Shown: positions 52,956-62,072 of the stretch, piece after piece
How the letters are laid out: the number at the start of each line of letters is the position of its first letter
Position numbering within the stretch: position 1 is the first letter of the stretch
Source: Gammaproteobacteria bacterium
GTDB taxonomy: Bacteria > Pseudomonadota > Gammaproteobacteria > Pseudomonadales > Pseudohongiellaceae
Length of the DNA: 64,000 nucleotides
Assembly: GCA_029244985.1 (NCBI GenBank)
Contig: JAQWQD010000054.1
Span: 1 to 64,000, forward strand
Reading direction: 5' to 3'
The notes under the pieces: generated by a model
What the model saw: the letters and a program-made list of their open reading frames with translations, nothing else
Told to the model about the DNA's origin: nothing
Databases searched by the model: none
Translations under genes and position numbers: made by a program

Positions 52956-53408
52956 TTCTATTCCCTCTTTTTCATATCTTTGTTGCTCATGGTCTTCTTT
53001 TACTCCCATCCTGCGAGAGTCACAAATACTACTGACTCTTGACTAGATTAAAGCAATCTAAAGAACGCCATAAGTTGTCCTTGTTCGGCTGGACCCAAAG
53101 TGGCATAAGTTTTTGGCGTCAGCATTTTATTAATCTATCGGATATAGTTTACCTTTTCCCTAAAATAAGTCACCTATCCACGTCTCTAATCTTTAACACT
53201 AATTCCGATTAGCTTGAGCCATATAAATCCTTAAACCTCTGCCTCTATAAAAACATTTTCTTTAAAATTTATCGAATTCAATGTGTTGCTAGAATAGTCT
53301 TGTTTTCAGGAGCAAATTGCACTGAGCTCAGCCGCGTCATATCATCAGGCTTCGGCCCGCCTTCGTCAGCGCTTAACCGACACCTAACAATAATAAGGAA
53401 TAAGAATA
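52956..53408. other. Intergenic region upstream of madL, 453 bases
   Basis: No gene supported. A 100-residue frame starting at 53300 overlaps madL in another frame and lacks any signal. Divergent promoters for the DUF4920 gene and madL must lie here. madL has a AAGGA ribosome binding site at 53396-53400. No clear sigma70 pair was found by eye. Confidence 0.45.
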
Positions 53409-53801
53409 ATGATTGTTTATGGAGTAGCCTTACTTTCTGCATGCCTAATATTAGGTATGGTCATAGGCGAAGCACTTGGTGTAGCCCTCAACGTAGAAGC
53501 CAACGTGGGGGGTGTTGGTATCGCGATGCTATTTCTTGTTTTCGCGAGCAATTCCGAAAAATTCAAAACTCTCACGGAAGGTTCAGCCGGCAGCGGCATT
53601 AAGTTCTGGAGTGCGATGTATATTCCAATCGTCGTAGCAATGGCTGCTCGGCAAAACGTTGCTGCTGCTGTGGATGGTGGTTTACTAGCACTGTTAGCCG
53701 GTATTGCGGCGGTGGTAGTAAGTTTTGCCCTCGTTCCGATACTCAGCAAAATTGGTAATAGTCCCGCTACCGATGATCAAAAAGAACAGGGAGCAGCGTA
53801 A
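53409..53801 (+). CDS. madL: Malonate transporter subunit MadL
   Basis: A 130-residue membrane protein with about four helices, matching the MadL family (PF03817). The start VYGVALLSACLILGMVIGEALG and the later SGIKFWSAMYIPIVVAMAARQNV are diagnostic. It forms the sodium-coupled malonate uptake system with MadM. Stop and the next start overlap in TAATG. The following acyl-CoA ligase indicates that malonate is activated after uptake. Confidence 0.93.
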   Translation: MIVYGVALLSACLILGMVIGEALGVALNVEANVGGVGIAMLFLVFASNSEKFKTLTEGSAGSGIKFWSAMYIPIVVAMAARQNVAAAVDGGLLALLAGIAAVVVSFALVPILSKIGNSPATDDQKEQGAA

Positions 53802-54559
53802 TGGATATTATTGAAACTGTCTTTGTTCGAAATAATTTGGTCGTTGCTTTTGCTGTGGTTGGGGTAACGATTTGGATTTCTTATTTTCTAGCGGACAAAC
53901 TCACCAATGGTCGAATTCATGGCTCTGCTATTGCTATCGCGTTGGGTTTGCTTGCAGCTTACTTCGGTGGAGTTGCCACCGGTGGCAATACCGGTGTAGC
54001 CGACGTCGCGCTACTCGGTGGGATCGGACTCATGGGCGGCGGGATGATGCGTGACTTCGCTATCGTGGCTACTGCTTTCGGCGTTCAATTGCGCGAACTT
54101 AAAAAAGCCGGTCTCGCCGGTGTGATTTCCATCTTTGCGGGGGTCATTGTATCTTTTATTGTCGGTGCTGTGATTGCCATACTTTTCGGCTATACCGACC
54201 CGGCAGCCATTACGACAATTGGGGCAGGTGCTGTAACCTATATCGTTGGCCCGGTTACCGGTGAGGCTATTGGCGCAAGTGATGCCGTAATCACCTTGAG
54301 TGTTGCAGCAGGACTGGTTAAATCCATCTTGGTTATGATCGGGACACCCTTGGTAGCTAAGCATATCGGTTTGGATAATCCGCAATCAGCTATGGTATTC
54401 GGCGGCTTAATGGGAACCACTAGTGGTGTTGCCGCTGGATTAGCAGCAACAGATCCCAAACTTGTTCCTTATGGTGCTATGACAGCTACTTTCTACACAG
54501 GTGTAGGATGTTTGTTAGGGCCATCTATTTTATTTTTTATCGTCAGCGCGTTTTATTAA
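53801..54559 (+). CDS. madM: Malonate transporter subunit MadM
   Basis: A 252-residue membrane protein with eight to nine helices, MadM family (PF03818). The blocks ISYFLADKLTNGRIHGSAIAI and GGIGLMGGGMMRDFAI are typical. The one-base overlap with madL shows translational coupling. It precedes the malonyl-CoA synthetase gene by 42 bases. Confidence 0.93.
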   Translation: MDIIETVFVRNNLVVAFAVVGVTIWISYFLADKLTNGRIHGSAIAIALGLLAAYFGGVATGGNTGVADVALLGGIGLMGGGMMRDFAIVATAFGVQLRELKKAGLAGVISIFAGVIVSFIVGAVIAILFGYTDPAAITTIGAGAVTYIVGPVTGEAIGASDAVITLSVAAGLVKSILVMIGTPLVAKHIGLDNPQSAMVFGGLMGTTSGVAAGLAATDPKLVPYGAMTATFYTGVGCLLGPSILFFIVSAFY

Positions 54560-54601
54560 CAAATCAATCTCCATATAAAAAGAAGGACTACGGTACTAAC
54601 A

Positions 54602-56086
54602 ATGGCTGAATCACCTTTCCCCTACCTTCACAATGATAGTGAGCGTGTCGCTTTAGTTGAAGCTGACAACACTTACACTTACAGCGAAGTTAATTCTCGT
54701 GTCAATCGGTTTGCTACTGGGTTGCTCGGTAACAAAGATGACCTTCAAGAAGAGCGAATTGCTTTCTTTATGCCCGCTAGTCTTGATTATGTCACTACGA
54801 TGCATGGTGTCTGGCGAGCCGGTGGTATTGCTGTTCCGCTGAACGTTGCTTCTGCAGTGTCTGAATTAGATCACTATCTTAGCTGTGCTAGCGTAACTCG
54901 CATGGTCGCCAATGCTGAGTATCAAGAATCACTTCGGGATTTATGTGCATCACTTAACATTGAACTGATGTCTGCCGAAGAGGTGTTAGCTGATGCGGCT
55001 GGACCTTTGCCAAAGTTAACGCCCGAACGCAGAGCAATGATGCTATTTACCTCAGGCACCACCAATAAACCCAAAGGCGTGGTTAGCACGCATAAGACTA
55101 TTCACGCGCAAATAACGACGCTCATAGATGCCTGGGAATGGTCCGAAAACGATGCCATCCCCTTATTTTTACCTCTGCATCATATTCATGGAATCATCAA
55201 CATCCTGAGTTGTGGCTTGTGGGCCGGAGCCACGGTTCACTTATTTGCCAAGTTTGACATTCCAAAAATTTCACACCAAATCGTTGCCGGCACCTACAAC
55301 GTATTCATGGCGGTACCAACAATCTATGTAAAGCTAATTCAGTACTTCGACAGTATCGATCCCGCTGAAGTGCAAAAGATTTGCGACGGATTCAAAGACA
55401 TGCGGCTTAACATCTCTGGATCTGCTGCCTGTCCAGTAAAACTCTTTAACCAGTGGAAGGGCCTAACTGGACAAGTTCTATTGGAACGCTATGGGATGAC
55501 CGAAATAGGTATGGGTATCTCAAATCCTTATAACGGCGAGCGTCGAGCAGGGGCTGTAGGACAAGCATTACCAGGCGTCGATTGTGAATTATTTGATGAA
55601 AATGACAGCCTTATAACAGAAGAAGCCGTTGCTGGAGAAATTCGCATCAAAGGCGATAATGTTTTCCTGGAGTATTGGGACAACCCAACTGCTACTAAAG
55701 AAAGTTTTAAGGATAGTTGGTTTTGCACCGGCGATGTCGCAGTGCTTGAAGATGGCTATTACCGGATTATGGGTCGCTCATCCGTCGATATCATTAAATC
55801 CGGTGGCTATAAACTTTCTGCACTTGAGATCGAAGGCGTACTTCTTACCCATGATGATATCGAAGAAGTTGCCGTAATTGGCGTAGAAGACGATACCTGG
55901 GGCGAGGCAGTTACTGCATTTGTCGCTGTCAAAGCGGGTGCTTCCCTTGAGTATGAAGCTCTAAAAGAATGGTGTGATGGCAGGATGTCCTCCTACAAGA
56001 TTCCAAAATCATTAATACTTATAGAGGCATTGCCCCGTAACGCAATGGGCAAGGTGACTAAACCAGTACTCAAGGAAATGCTCTAG
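54602..56086 (+). CDS. matB: Malonyl-CoA synthetase-like acyl-CoA ligase (MatB)
   Basis: A 494-residue adenylate-forming enzyme. The P-loop is FTSGTTNKPKGVV; other core motifs are YGMTEIGMG and YRIMGRSSVDIIKSGGYKL, with the catalytic Lys near the C-terminus (RNAMGKVTKP). Length suits MatB, which makes malonyl-CoA from malonate, ATP and CoA. Next to madLM this substrate is very likely. A malonyl-CoA decarboxylase gene is not in the window, so the product may feed fatty acid synthesis or be decarboxylated by an unlinked enzyme. Confidence 0.88.
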   Translation: MAESPFPYLHNDSERVALVEADNTYTYSEVNSRVNRFATGLLGNKDDLQEERIAFFMPASLDYVTTMHGVWRAGGIAVPLNVASAVSELDHYLSCASVTRMVANAEYQESLRDLCASLNIELMSAEEVLADAAGPLPKLTPERRAMMLFTSGTTNKPKGVVSTHKTIHAQITTLIDAWEWSENDAIPLFLPLHHIHGIINILSCGLWAGATVHLFAKFDIPKISHQIVAGTYNVFMAVPTIYVKLIQYFDSIDPAEVQKICDGFKDMRLNISGSAACPVKLFNQWKGLTGQVLLERYGMTEIGMGISNPYNGERRAGAVGQALPGVDCELFDENDSLITEEAVAGEIRIKGDNVFLEYWDNPTATKESFKDSWFCTGDVAVLEDGYYRIMGRSSVDIIKSGGYKLSALEIEGVLLTHDDIEEVAVIGVEDDTWGEAVTAFVAVKAGASLEYEALKEWCDGRMSSYKIPKSLILIEALPRNAMGKVTKPVLKEML

Positions 56087-56239
56087 GCTTTCCACCATTT
56101 GCCCGCGCCTCTTCATGTGGAAAGAAAGGTCCAGCTAATCACAGAGCTCTAGCCAGTTGGAACTGAGCTAGTGCGTTCCTGTGCTTAAAACTATAAAATA
56201 CAAAACTGTTGTTAACCTGATGTTGAGTATCTTGTCCCG

Positions 56240-57877
56240 TTGAAAATAGAGTTTCTTGGAAAATCACTTTCCGGCCCCTTTACTGTTCCCTCCGGCATCG
56301 TCACTTGCTCCGCAAATATCATTCAGCGTTTCTTCAACCAAATCCCTGAAGTAGGCGTGTTAACAACCAAGAGTATTGGTCCAGAACCCAGACTTGGTTA
56401 TAGAGAACCAGTTCTCTCCCAATTTGAGCCAGGCAGTTTCACTAATGCGGTCGGACTCACCAACCCAGGGGCTGATCGATCAGCTGAACTCTTAAAAGGT
56501 CTCGTGATACCTAAGGATCGCTTTTTGCTAATTTCAATCTTTGGTGGAAACGTCGAAGAATACGTCGAAGTGGCAAAGAAACTTGCTCTCTATGGAGACG
56601 GACTAGAACTGAATCTGTCCTGCCCTCATGCTAAAGGCTATGGTATGGCTATGGGACAGGATCCAGCGCTAGTGCGCGAAATAGTAGCTGCGGTAAAAAC
56701 TGCAGTCGACGTCCCGATAATTCCTAAACTTACACCCAATGTACCAAATATCGATGAGATCGCCCAAGCCGCAGTAGCGGGTGGTGCCGATGGAATCTGT
56801 GCCATTAACACAACTAATCCAGAATGCTACGAAGCCCACGGTCACCCAATATTAAGCAACAAACTGGGAGGCGTCTCCGGGAAGGTTATATTACCCACTG
56901 CATTAAGATGCGTGCAGGAAATTCATAGTGCGGTAGATTGTCCGATTATTGGCTGTGGAGGAATTAGCAGTGCTGAGGATGTGAGAAGTTTTCAGGAAGC
57001 CGGCGCCTCAATTATTGGTATTGGCTCTGCTTTGGTTGGCATGACTACAGATGATATTGCTGACTATTTTAAAGTGCTAAGTAACGAGTTAGAGAATGGG
57101 ACTGAGGAAAGTAGAGCCGAAACGTTAGTCCGCTATGATATTGATATGAACTTTAGGCCAGTGGCCCTTGTAAGCAATGAATACATAACAGATGACATAT
57201 GCATTCTTACTTTCGATCGTAAAATTGAAATACATGCTGGACAGTTTGTTTTCCTTTGGATCCCTGGGTTGGGAGAAAAGCCATTCTCCGCATTGGTGGA
57301 TGATCCATTTAAACTGGCAGTGATTAACCTCGGGGCATTTACCGAAAAGTGTATGGCATTGAAACCTGGCGTCGAAGCTTACGTAAGAGGCCCCTATGGC
57401 AGCCCCGTAAACCCACCAAAGAATTCTAAGATAATCGCGGTTGCAGGAGGCACTGGATTAGCTGCCGTCTACCAGTTAGCTCGCGACTTTGGCAACACTG
57501 AAATTTTCTTTGGCGCGCGTTCAAAAGAAAGACTTTATTTTGTAGATGAAGCTGCCAAAGTAGGTAATCTTCACCTTGCCACTGATGATGGTAGCTTTGG
57601 TCACCACGGCGTTATTACTGAATTATTAGAAGAATACTTGAAAAAAATGTCCGAAGAAGAATTAGCCGCGCTAATTTTTTATAACTGCGGCCCTGCTCCT
57701 ATGGTTCGAGCAGCCGAATTACTCCAAAGAAAATATACTTCGCCAGAACAAATCTACAATTCCATCGACTATCATACAAAGTGTGGAGTCGGAATTTGTG
57801 GGGCATGCGATGCACCCGATGGCAGACGCCTTTGCGTGGATGGTCCCTTTCTTGATGCAGCTGATTCCTCTCAATAA
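56240..57877 (+). CDS. Fused dihydroorotate dehydrogenase catalytic (PyrD-B) and electron-transfer (PyrK) protein
   Basis: A 545-residue protein from TTG 56240. Residues 1-290 are a class 1B dihydroorotate dehydrogenase-type FMN barrel with the catalytic C128 in LNLSCPH. Residues 295-545 resemble PyrK: an FAD/NAD-binding ferredoxin reductase fold (VAGGTGLAAVYQLARDFG) and a [2Fe-2S] site at C515, C520, C523 and C532. PyrD and PyrK are normally separate genes in an operon. The alternative is a dihydropyrimidine dehydrogenase-like enzyme or one acting on another substrate, since no other pyrimidine gene is here. Confidence 0.8.
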   Translation: MKIEFLGKSLSGPFTVPSGIVTCSANIIQRFFNQIPEVGVLTTKSIGPEPRLGYREPVLSQFEPGSFTNAVGLTNPGADRSAELLKGLVIPKDRFLLISIFGGNVEEYVEVAKKLALYGDGLELNLSCPHAKGYGMAMGQDPALVREIVAAVKTAVDVPIIPKLTPNVPNIDEIAQAAVAGGADGICAINTTNPECYEAHGHPILSNKLGGVSGKVILPTALRCVQEIHSAVDCPIIGCGGISSAEDVRSFQEAGASIIGIGSALVGMTTDDIADYFKVLSNELENGTEESRAETLVRYDIDMNFRPVALVSNEYITDDICILTFDRKIEIHAGQFVFLWIPGLGEKPFSALVDDPFKLAVINLGAFTEKCMALKPGVEAYVRGPYGSPVNPPKNSKIIAVAGGTGLAAVYQLARDFGNTEIFFGARSKERLYFVDEAAKVGNLHLATDDGSFGHHGVITELLEEYLKKMSEEELAALIFYNCGPAPMVRAAELLQRKYTSPEQIYNSIDYHTKCGVGICGACDAPDGRRLCVDGPFLDAADSSQ

Positions 57878-57950
57878 TCTCTCAGTCGAATAGATTAGTA
57901 GCCAATTTTTCAGTTAAGGGGATTCTTATACCAAATTTTCCTACTGCCTT

Positions 57951-57993
57951 CTTTGAGCTCAAAGCGAAAACTTTACTTCATAGACAAGTCTAT
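57951..57993. promoter_or_regulatory. Two perfect dyads upstream of the SMP-30 gene
   Basis: CTTTGAGCTCAAAG (57951-57964) is a perfect 14-base palindrome and ATAGAC-AA-GTCTAT (57980-57993) a second dyad. They lie 95-137 bases before the SMP-30 start, so they may be operators of an unidentified regulator. Confidence 0.45.
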
Positions 57994-58087
57994 TTGCTTG
58001 CATTAGCATCCAAAGCTAATAATTCAATAACAAAGCCATCAGAGTATTTCATATACTTGATTTATCCATAATTCTATTGAGGTTGCT

Positions 58088-59119
58088 ATGAAGCGTCGTT
58101 CATTTCTTGCCGCCACTGCAGCTACAGCTGCATTTATTCCCAAGCTAACAAACGCGCAGGATCTATCTCCTGCCCAGCCCCGTGATTGGTCAGGTAATAC
58201 GCCACTGCGTTATCCAGATCCAGATCTGGTGGCTTTGGACGCTCGCTTCCAACGATACATACTATTTAACACGCCCATACAAAGGCATCACGTTGGAACA
58301 ATGTGGGCTGAAGGGCCCGCCTGGAATGGTGTTGGTCGATATGTAGTTTGGAGTGACATTCCCAACAATCGCCAGTTACGTTGGATTGAAGATGATGACC
58401 GCGTGTCTGAATTTAGGTACCCTTCCGGAAATAGCAACGGCAATACCTTCGATTTTCAAGGTCGACAAGTTTCTTGCGAACATGGCAATCGGCGCGTAGT
58501 TCGTTACGAATATGACGGCTCCCTCACAGTAATCGCCGATAGCTACGAAGGTAGCCCTTTAAACTCACCTAATGACGCAACCGTTCACCCCGATGGAAGT
58601 ATTTGGTTTACGGATCCCCCTTATGGGATTCGCGGCGACTACGAAGGAAACAGGGCAGAACAGCAGCACCCGCTTTCCGTGTATCGTGTTGACCCAAGCA
58701 GCGGCAATATCAATCGGGTAACTGATGATATCGACGCCCCTAATGGACTCTGCTTCTCTCCTGATTATTCCTTGCTATACGTTGCCAATACTGGCGCTGG
58801 TCGAGACATAAAAGTATGGGACGTAGATGGTGAAAGATTGCGGAATGGTCGGGTCTTCGCTGAGCTGGTTGACCCTACTGATAACAGTCGAACTTCAGCC
58901 GACGGTATCCGCTGTGATGTTGATGGCAATGTTTGGGCTGGCGCAAGACCTGGAGTGCAAATCATTGCACCAGATGGAGACACAATCGGTGCTATTCGTC
59001 TGCCGGAAGTTTGCGCGAATGTTTGCTTTGGTGGCGCTAAACGTAATCGTCTTTTCATGACTGCAAGCCAATCGCTTTATTCTGTGTATGTTGGTGTTAG
59101 AGGTGCTGGTGTCGCATAA
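58088..59119 (+). CDS. SMP-30/gluconolactonase family protein, Tat-exported
   Basis: A 343-residue six-bladed beta-propeller of the SMP-30/LRE family. The Tat signal MKRRSFLAATAATAAF starts it. The metal-site Glu is in WAEGPAWNG, the Asn in NSPNDATVHPDG, and a further NGLCFSPD and SADGIRCD. Family members hydrolyse sugar lactones. A gluconolactone-type product could come from the GMC or PQQ dehydrogenases in this window, an inference. RBS TTGAGG precedes the ATG. Confidence 0.88.
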   Translation: MKRRSFLAATAATAAFIPKLTNAQDLSPAQPRDWSGNTPLRYPDPDLVALDARFQRYILFNTPIQRHHVGTMWAEGPAWNGVGRYVVWSDIPNNRQLRWIEDDDRVSEFRYPSGNSNGNTFDFQGRQVSCEHGNRRVVRYEYDGSLTVIADSYEGSPLNSPNDATVHPDGSIWFTDPPYGIRGDYEGNRAEQQHPLSVYRVDPSSGNINRVTDDIDAPNGLCFSPDYSLLYVANTGAGRDIKVWDVDGERLRNGRVFAELVDPTDNSRTSADGIRCDVDGNVWAGARPGVQIIAPDGDTIGAIRLPEVCANVCFGGAKRNRLFMTASQSLYSVYVGVRGAGVA

Positions 59120-59657
59120 AGGATTTAGTTAACTCAAGCAACTTGAGAGAAGTTCTTAATAACGAGGAAAAAACATAACTTTGTAGTTAGATAAAATCTG
59201 AAAGGAATTTGGCAGGACCATAAAGAATGCCTTAAGAAACATATATACTAGTGTAAGCTGCTAGCAATGAGATCGTTTGATACGAACATCTTGTTGGTTT
59301 TGAATAATACTTGTGAGTTAAAAATACTAGAATATTAAGAGCGAGAAAATCCACGAATCTTATGAAGTTTCTCTAAAATTTCGAGGTGAAGGAGTTCGTA
59401 ATATTCCACTCAAAGATCACATTATTTAATCATTAATTACCTGAAAGTAAGGCGTTACTGACTACAACACCAAAATCCATACAGACTATATTGTCGCTTA
59501 GCCAATATGCCCTGCCCGTAGGGTATTCAAGCCACCTGCTAATTTCCTTGACAGCCCCCTGAGGTCAGTTTACTTTGCCCTATCGAGCGGCTATTACCGC
59601 AATAGTTGGAATTTTGGAATATACTGTCTAAAAGCTCAGACTCAGCCTGGAGAAAAA
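59120..59657. other. Intergenic region, 538 bases
   Basis: No gene seen. It has a short hairpin CTCAAG-CAA-CTTGAG (59133-59147) after the SMP-30 stop without a T-tract, and a good candidate promoter (59548-59576) for the next operon. Confidence 0.5.
59548..59576 (+). promoter_or_regulatory. Candidate sigma70 promoter of the DUF1592 operon
   Basis: TTGACA, perfect to consensus, at 59548-59553, a 17-base spacer, then TACTTT at 59571-59576. It ends 81 bases before the start codon of the next gene. Only the -10 element departs from consensus. Confidence 0.5.
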
Positions 59658-62072
59658 ATGAAAAAGACAGGCCTCATTATGTCCGCAGCCATAGCAGCCG
59701 CGCTATTGCTTGGCATAATAGTTTTTTTACCAGATTCCCCGGCACCAACTCCAATGCCCTCAAGCAATATTACAGTTAGTGCTGGTGTAGACCAGAGCAA
59801 TGCTGCACTGGTTGATCAATATTGTGTGGCCTGTCATAACGCCACACTTAAAACAGGTGGGCTAGAGCTCGATGCCTATGATGTGAATAACATCGAAGCC
59901 CATCCAGATGTTTGGGAGAGAGTGCTACGTAAACTGCGCGCTAATGCCATGCCGCCAACGGGCATGCCTCGACCTGATGAAATACGCTTTGCCAAATTCG
60001 AAGAAGACGTTGCCTCAACGTTAAACACTCTCGCGCTGAAAAATCCCAACCCTGGTCGTACACCGACCTTTAGCCGTTTGAACAGATTGCAATATCAGAA
60101 CGCTATACGTGACATCTTGGAACTTAGTGTCGATGTATCAGACCTGCTGCCAAAAGATGATGCGAGTTATGGATTCGATAATGTCAATTTAACAAATCTT
60201 TCGCCAACACTAATGGAACGTTATCTTGCGGCAGCAGAAAAAATTTCTCGCCTTGCTGTCGGCGCTCCTCTAACGAGCCCTCTAAGCCATGTTGAATTGG
60301 TTTCAGCGGACCGTACCCAAGAAGACCGCATGGAAGGACTTCCCTTTGGAACTCGAGGTGGCACTTTGTTTAGTTACAATTTCCCAAGAGATGGCGAGTA
60401 CGTGATCGATGTCACTCTTACCCGGGACCGTAATGAAAATATTGAAGGCCTGACAGAGCCTCATGAAGTTGAAGTTACAATAGATGGTCAGCGTATTGAT
60501 ATCTTTGAAGTAGAACCAAACCGTTCTGAACGTTATGCCACTTTTTATTATTCTGACCAGGGAGCGGGTACCGGCTTGCAAACAACGGCTACTGTAACCG
60601 CAGGCGCCCATGAAGTCGGTGTAACTTTTATACGAAAAAATTCAGCTTTGATCGAAAGCACACGCCAGCCCTACGAAGCTCATTTCAATCGCGATCGTCA
60701 TCCTCGACAACAACCAGCTGTACTCTCTGTGGCGGTTGCTGGACCTTATGAGTCAGCAGGGGTTTCAGAAACAGCGCCACGTAATCGCATTTTTATCTGC
60801 CAACCTGATGCACAGACTTCTGCAGGCGAATGTGCTCGCATAATCGTTAGCAATTTAGCCACGAAAGCTTTTCGTCGACCGATATCTGAGAACGACATAG
60901 AAACTCCACTGTCTTTTTTTGAGCAGGTAAATGGCGAGAAAGGTTTTGAGGCCGGCATCGAAATGGCTTTGCGGGCTTTATTAGTAAGCCCCGAATTTTT
61001 GTTCCGCATAGAACAAGACCCTGCTGAGCTCGACTCCGGCCAAGTCTATGCATTAAGTGATGTTGAGTTAGCATCAAGGCTTTCATTCTTCTTATGGAGC
61101 AGTATTCCTGACGAAGAGTTATTGGAATTGGCGACACGAGAAGAACTAAGCAGGTCTGGGGTTTTAGAACAGCAAGTTAAACGAATGTTGGCAGATCCGC
61201 GCGCCGAATCACTCGCTTCAAATTTTGCGGATCAATGGCTCTATCTTAGAAACCTTGACGCGGTTGATCCCAACCTACGACTGTTTCCAGATTTCGATGA
61301 TAACTTGCGGCAATCAATGCGCAAAGAAACCGAAATGTTGTTTGGACATATTATCGATGAAGATAGAAATGTAATGGAATTGCTGAGTGCAGATTACACA
61401 TTCCTTAATGAAAGACTGGCACGACATTATGATATTCCTAATGTCTATGGCGATCAGTTCCGTAAAATAGATCTTGATCCAAATAGTCCTCGTATCGGAT
61501 TATTAGGCCATGGCAGTGTGCTTACGGTGACATCCTATGCGACCCGGACCTCGCCGGTGCAACGAGGTAAGTGGGTATTAGAAAATGTCCTCGGCATTCC
61601 TCCCCCTCCACCACCAGACGATGTGCCAGCTTTGGCTGAGAATGAGTCTGAAGTCAAAATAGAAACCATGCGAGATCGCATGGCGCAGCACCGGGCTAAT
61701 CCTGTATGTGCAGCGTGTCATGAAGTCATGGACCCCATTGGCTTAGTTATGGAAGATTTTGATGCCATTGGCCGTATAAGGAATGTAAATAGCGATCATC
61801 CACACATCGATACCAGAGGTAACTTACCCGGAAGCGAGCCCCTTGATGGTGTAATCGGATTACGTAATACTCTGGTGAAAAACCCAGAAGCCTTTGTCGG
61901 GACTATGAGCGAAAAGTTGCTTACCTATGCTTTGGGCCGCGGCCTTGAATACTATGACGCACCGGCTATTAGGTTGATTCTAGAAGATGCTGCCGCAGAA
62001 GATTACAGTTTTAGTTCAATAGTTGTTGCACTCGTTAATAGCACTCCCTTTCAGATGAGGAGAACTCTATGA
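59658..62072 (+). CDS. DUF1592/DUF1588/DUF1587-type haem protein (planctomycete-like cytochrome family)
   Basis: An 804-residue exported or membrane-anchored protein with an N-terminal hydrophobic segment and a haem-c motif C56-V-A-C59-H60. The order PSCyt-like (CVACHNATLKTGGLEL), then DUF1587 (FSRLNRLQYQNAIRDILEL), DUF1595, DUF1592 (ALRALLVSPEFLFRIEQD) and DUF1588/DUF1585 is conserved in planctomycetes and marine proteobacteria. A second CXXCH, CAACHEVMDPIG, lies in the C-terminal third. The function is unknown; these proteins are paired with DUF1552 proteins. Ends overlap the next start by four bases (ATGA). Confidence 0.88.
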   Translation: MKKTGLIMSAAIAAALLLGIIVFLPDSPAPTPMPSSNITVSAGVDQSNAALVDQYCVACHNATLKTGGLELDAYDVNNIEAHPDVWERVLRKLRANAMPPTGMPRPDEIRFAKFEEDVASTLNTLALKNPNPGRTPTFSRLNRLQYQNAIRDILELSVDVSDLLPKDDASYGFDNVNLTNLSPTLMERYLAAAEKISRLAVGAPLTSPLSHVELVSADRTQEDRMEGLPFGTRGGTLFSYNFPRDGEYVIDVTLTRDRNENIEGLTEPHEVEVTIDGQRIDIFEVEPNRSERYATFYYSDQGAGTGLQTTATVTAGAHEVGVTFIRKNSALIESTRQPYEAHFNRDRHPRQQPAVLSVAVAGPYESAGVSETAPRNRIFICQPDAQTSAGECARIIVSNLATKAFRRPISENDIETPLSFFEQVNGEKGFEAGIEMALRALLVSPEFLFRIEQDPAELDSGQVYALSDVELASRLSFFLWSSIPDEELLELATREELSRSGVLEQQVKRMLADPRAESLASNFADQWLYLRNLDAVDPNLRLFPDFDDNLRQSMRKETEMLFGHIIDEDRNVMELLSADYTFLNERLARHYDIPNVYGDQFRKIDLDPNSPRIGLLGHGSVLTVTSYATRTSPVQRGKWVLENVLGIPPPPPPDDVPALAENESEVKIETMRDRMAQHRANPVCAACHEVMDPIGLVMEDFDAIGRIRNVNSDHPHIDTRGNLPGSEPLDGVIGLRNTLVKNPEAFVGTMSEKLLTYALGRGLEYYDAPAIRLILEDAAAEDYSFSSIVVALVNSTPFQMRRTL

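Noticed and set aside
53101..53125. TGGCA...TTGG stretch as a sigma54 promoter for madL
   Set aside because: The -24/-12 spacing and the GC doublet do not fit the consensus, and it lies about 290 bases from the start.
53300..53602. 100-codon frame overlapping madL
   Set aside because: It lies in another frame over conserved MadL sequence and has no signals; composition is that of a shadow frame.
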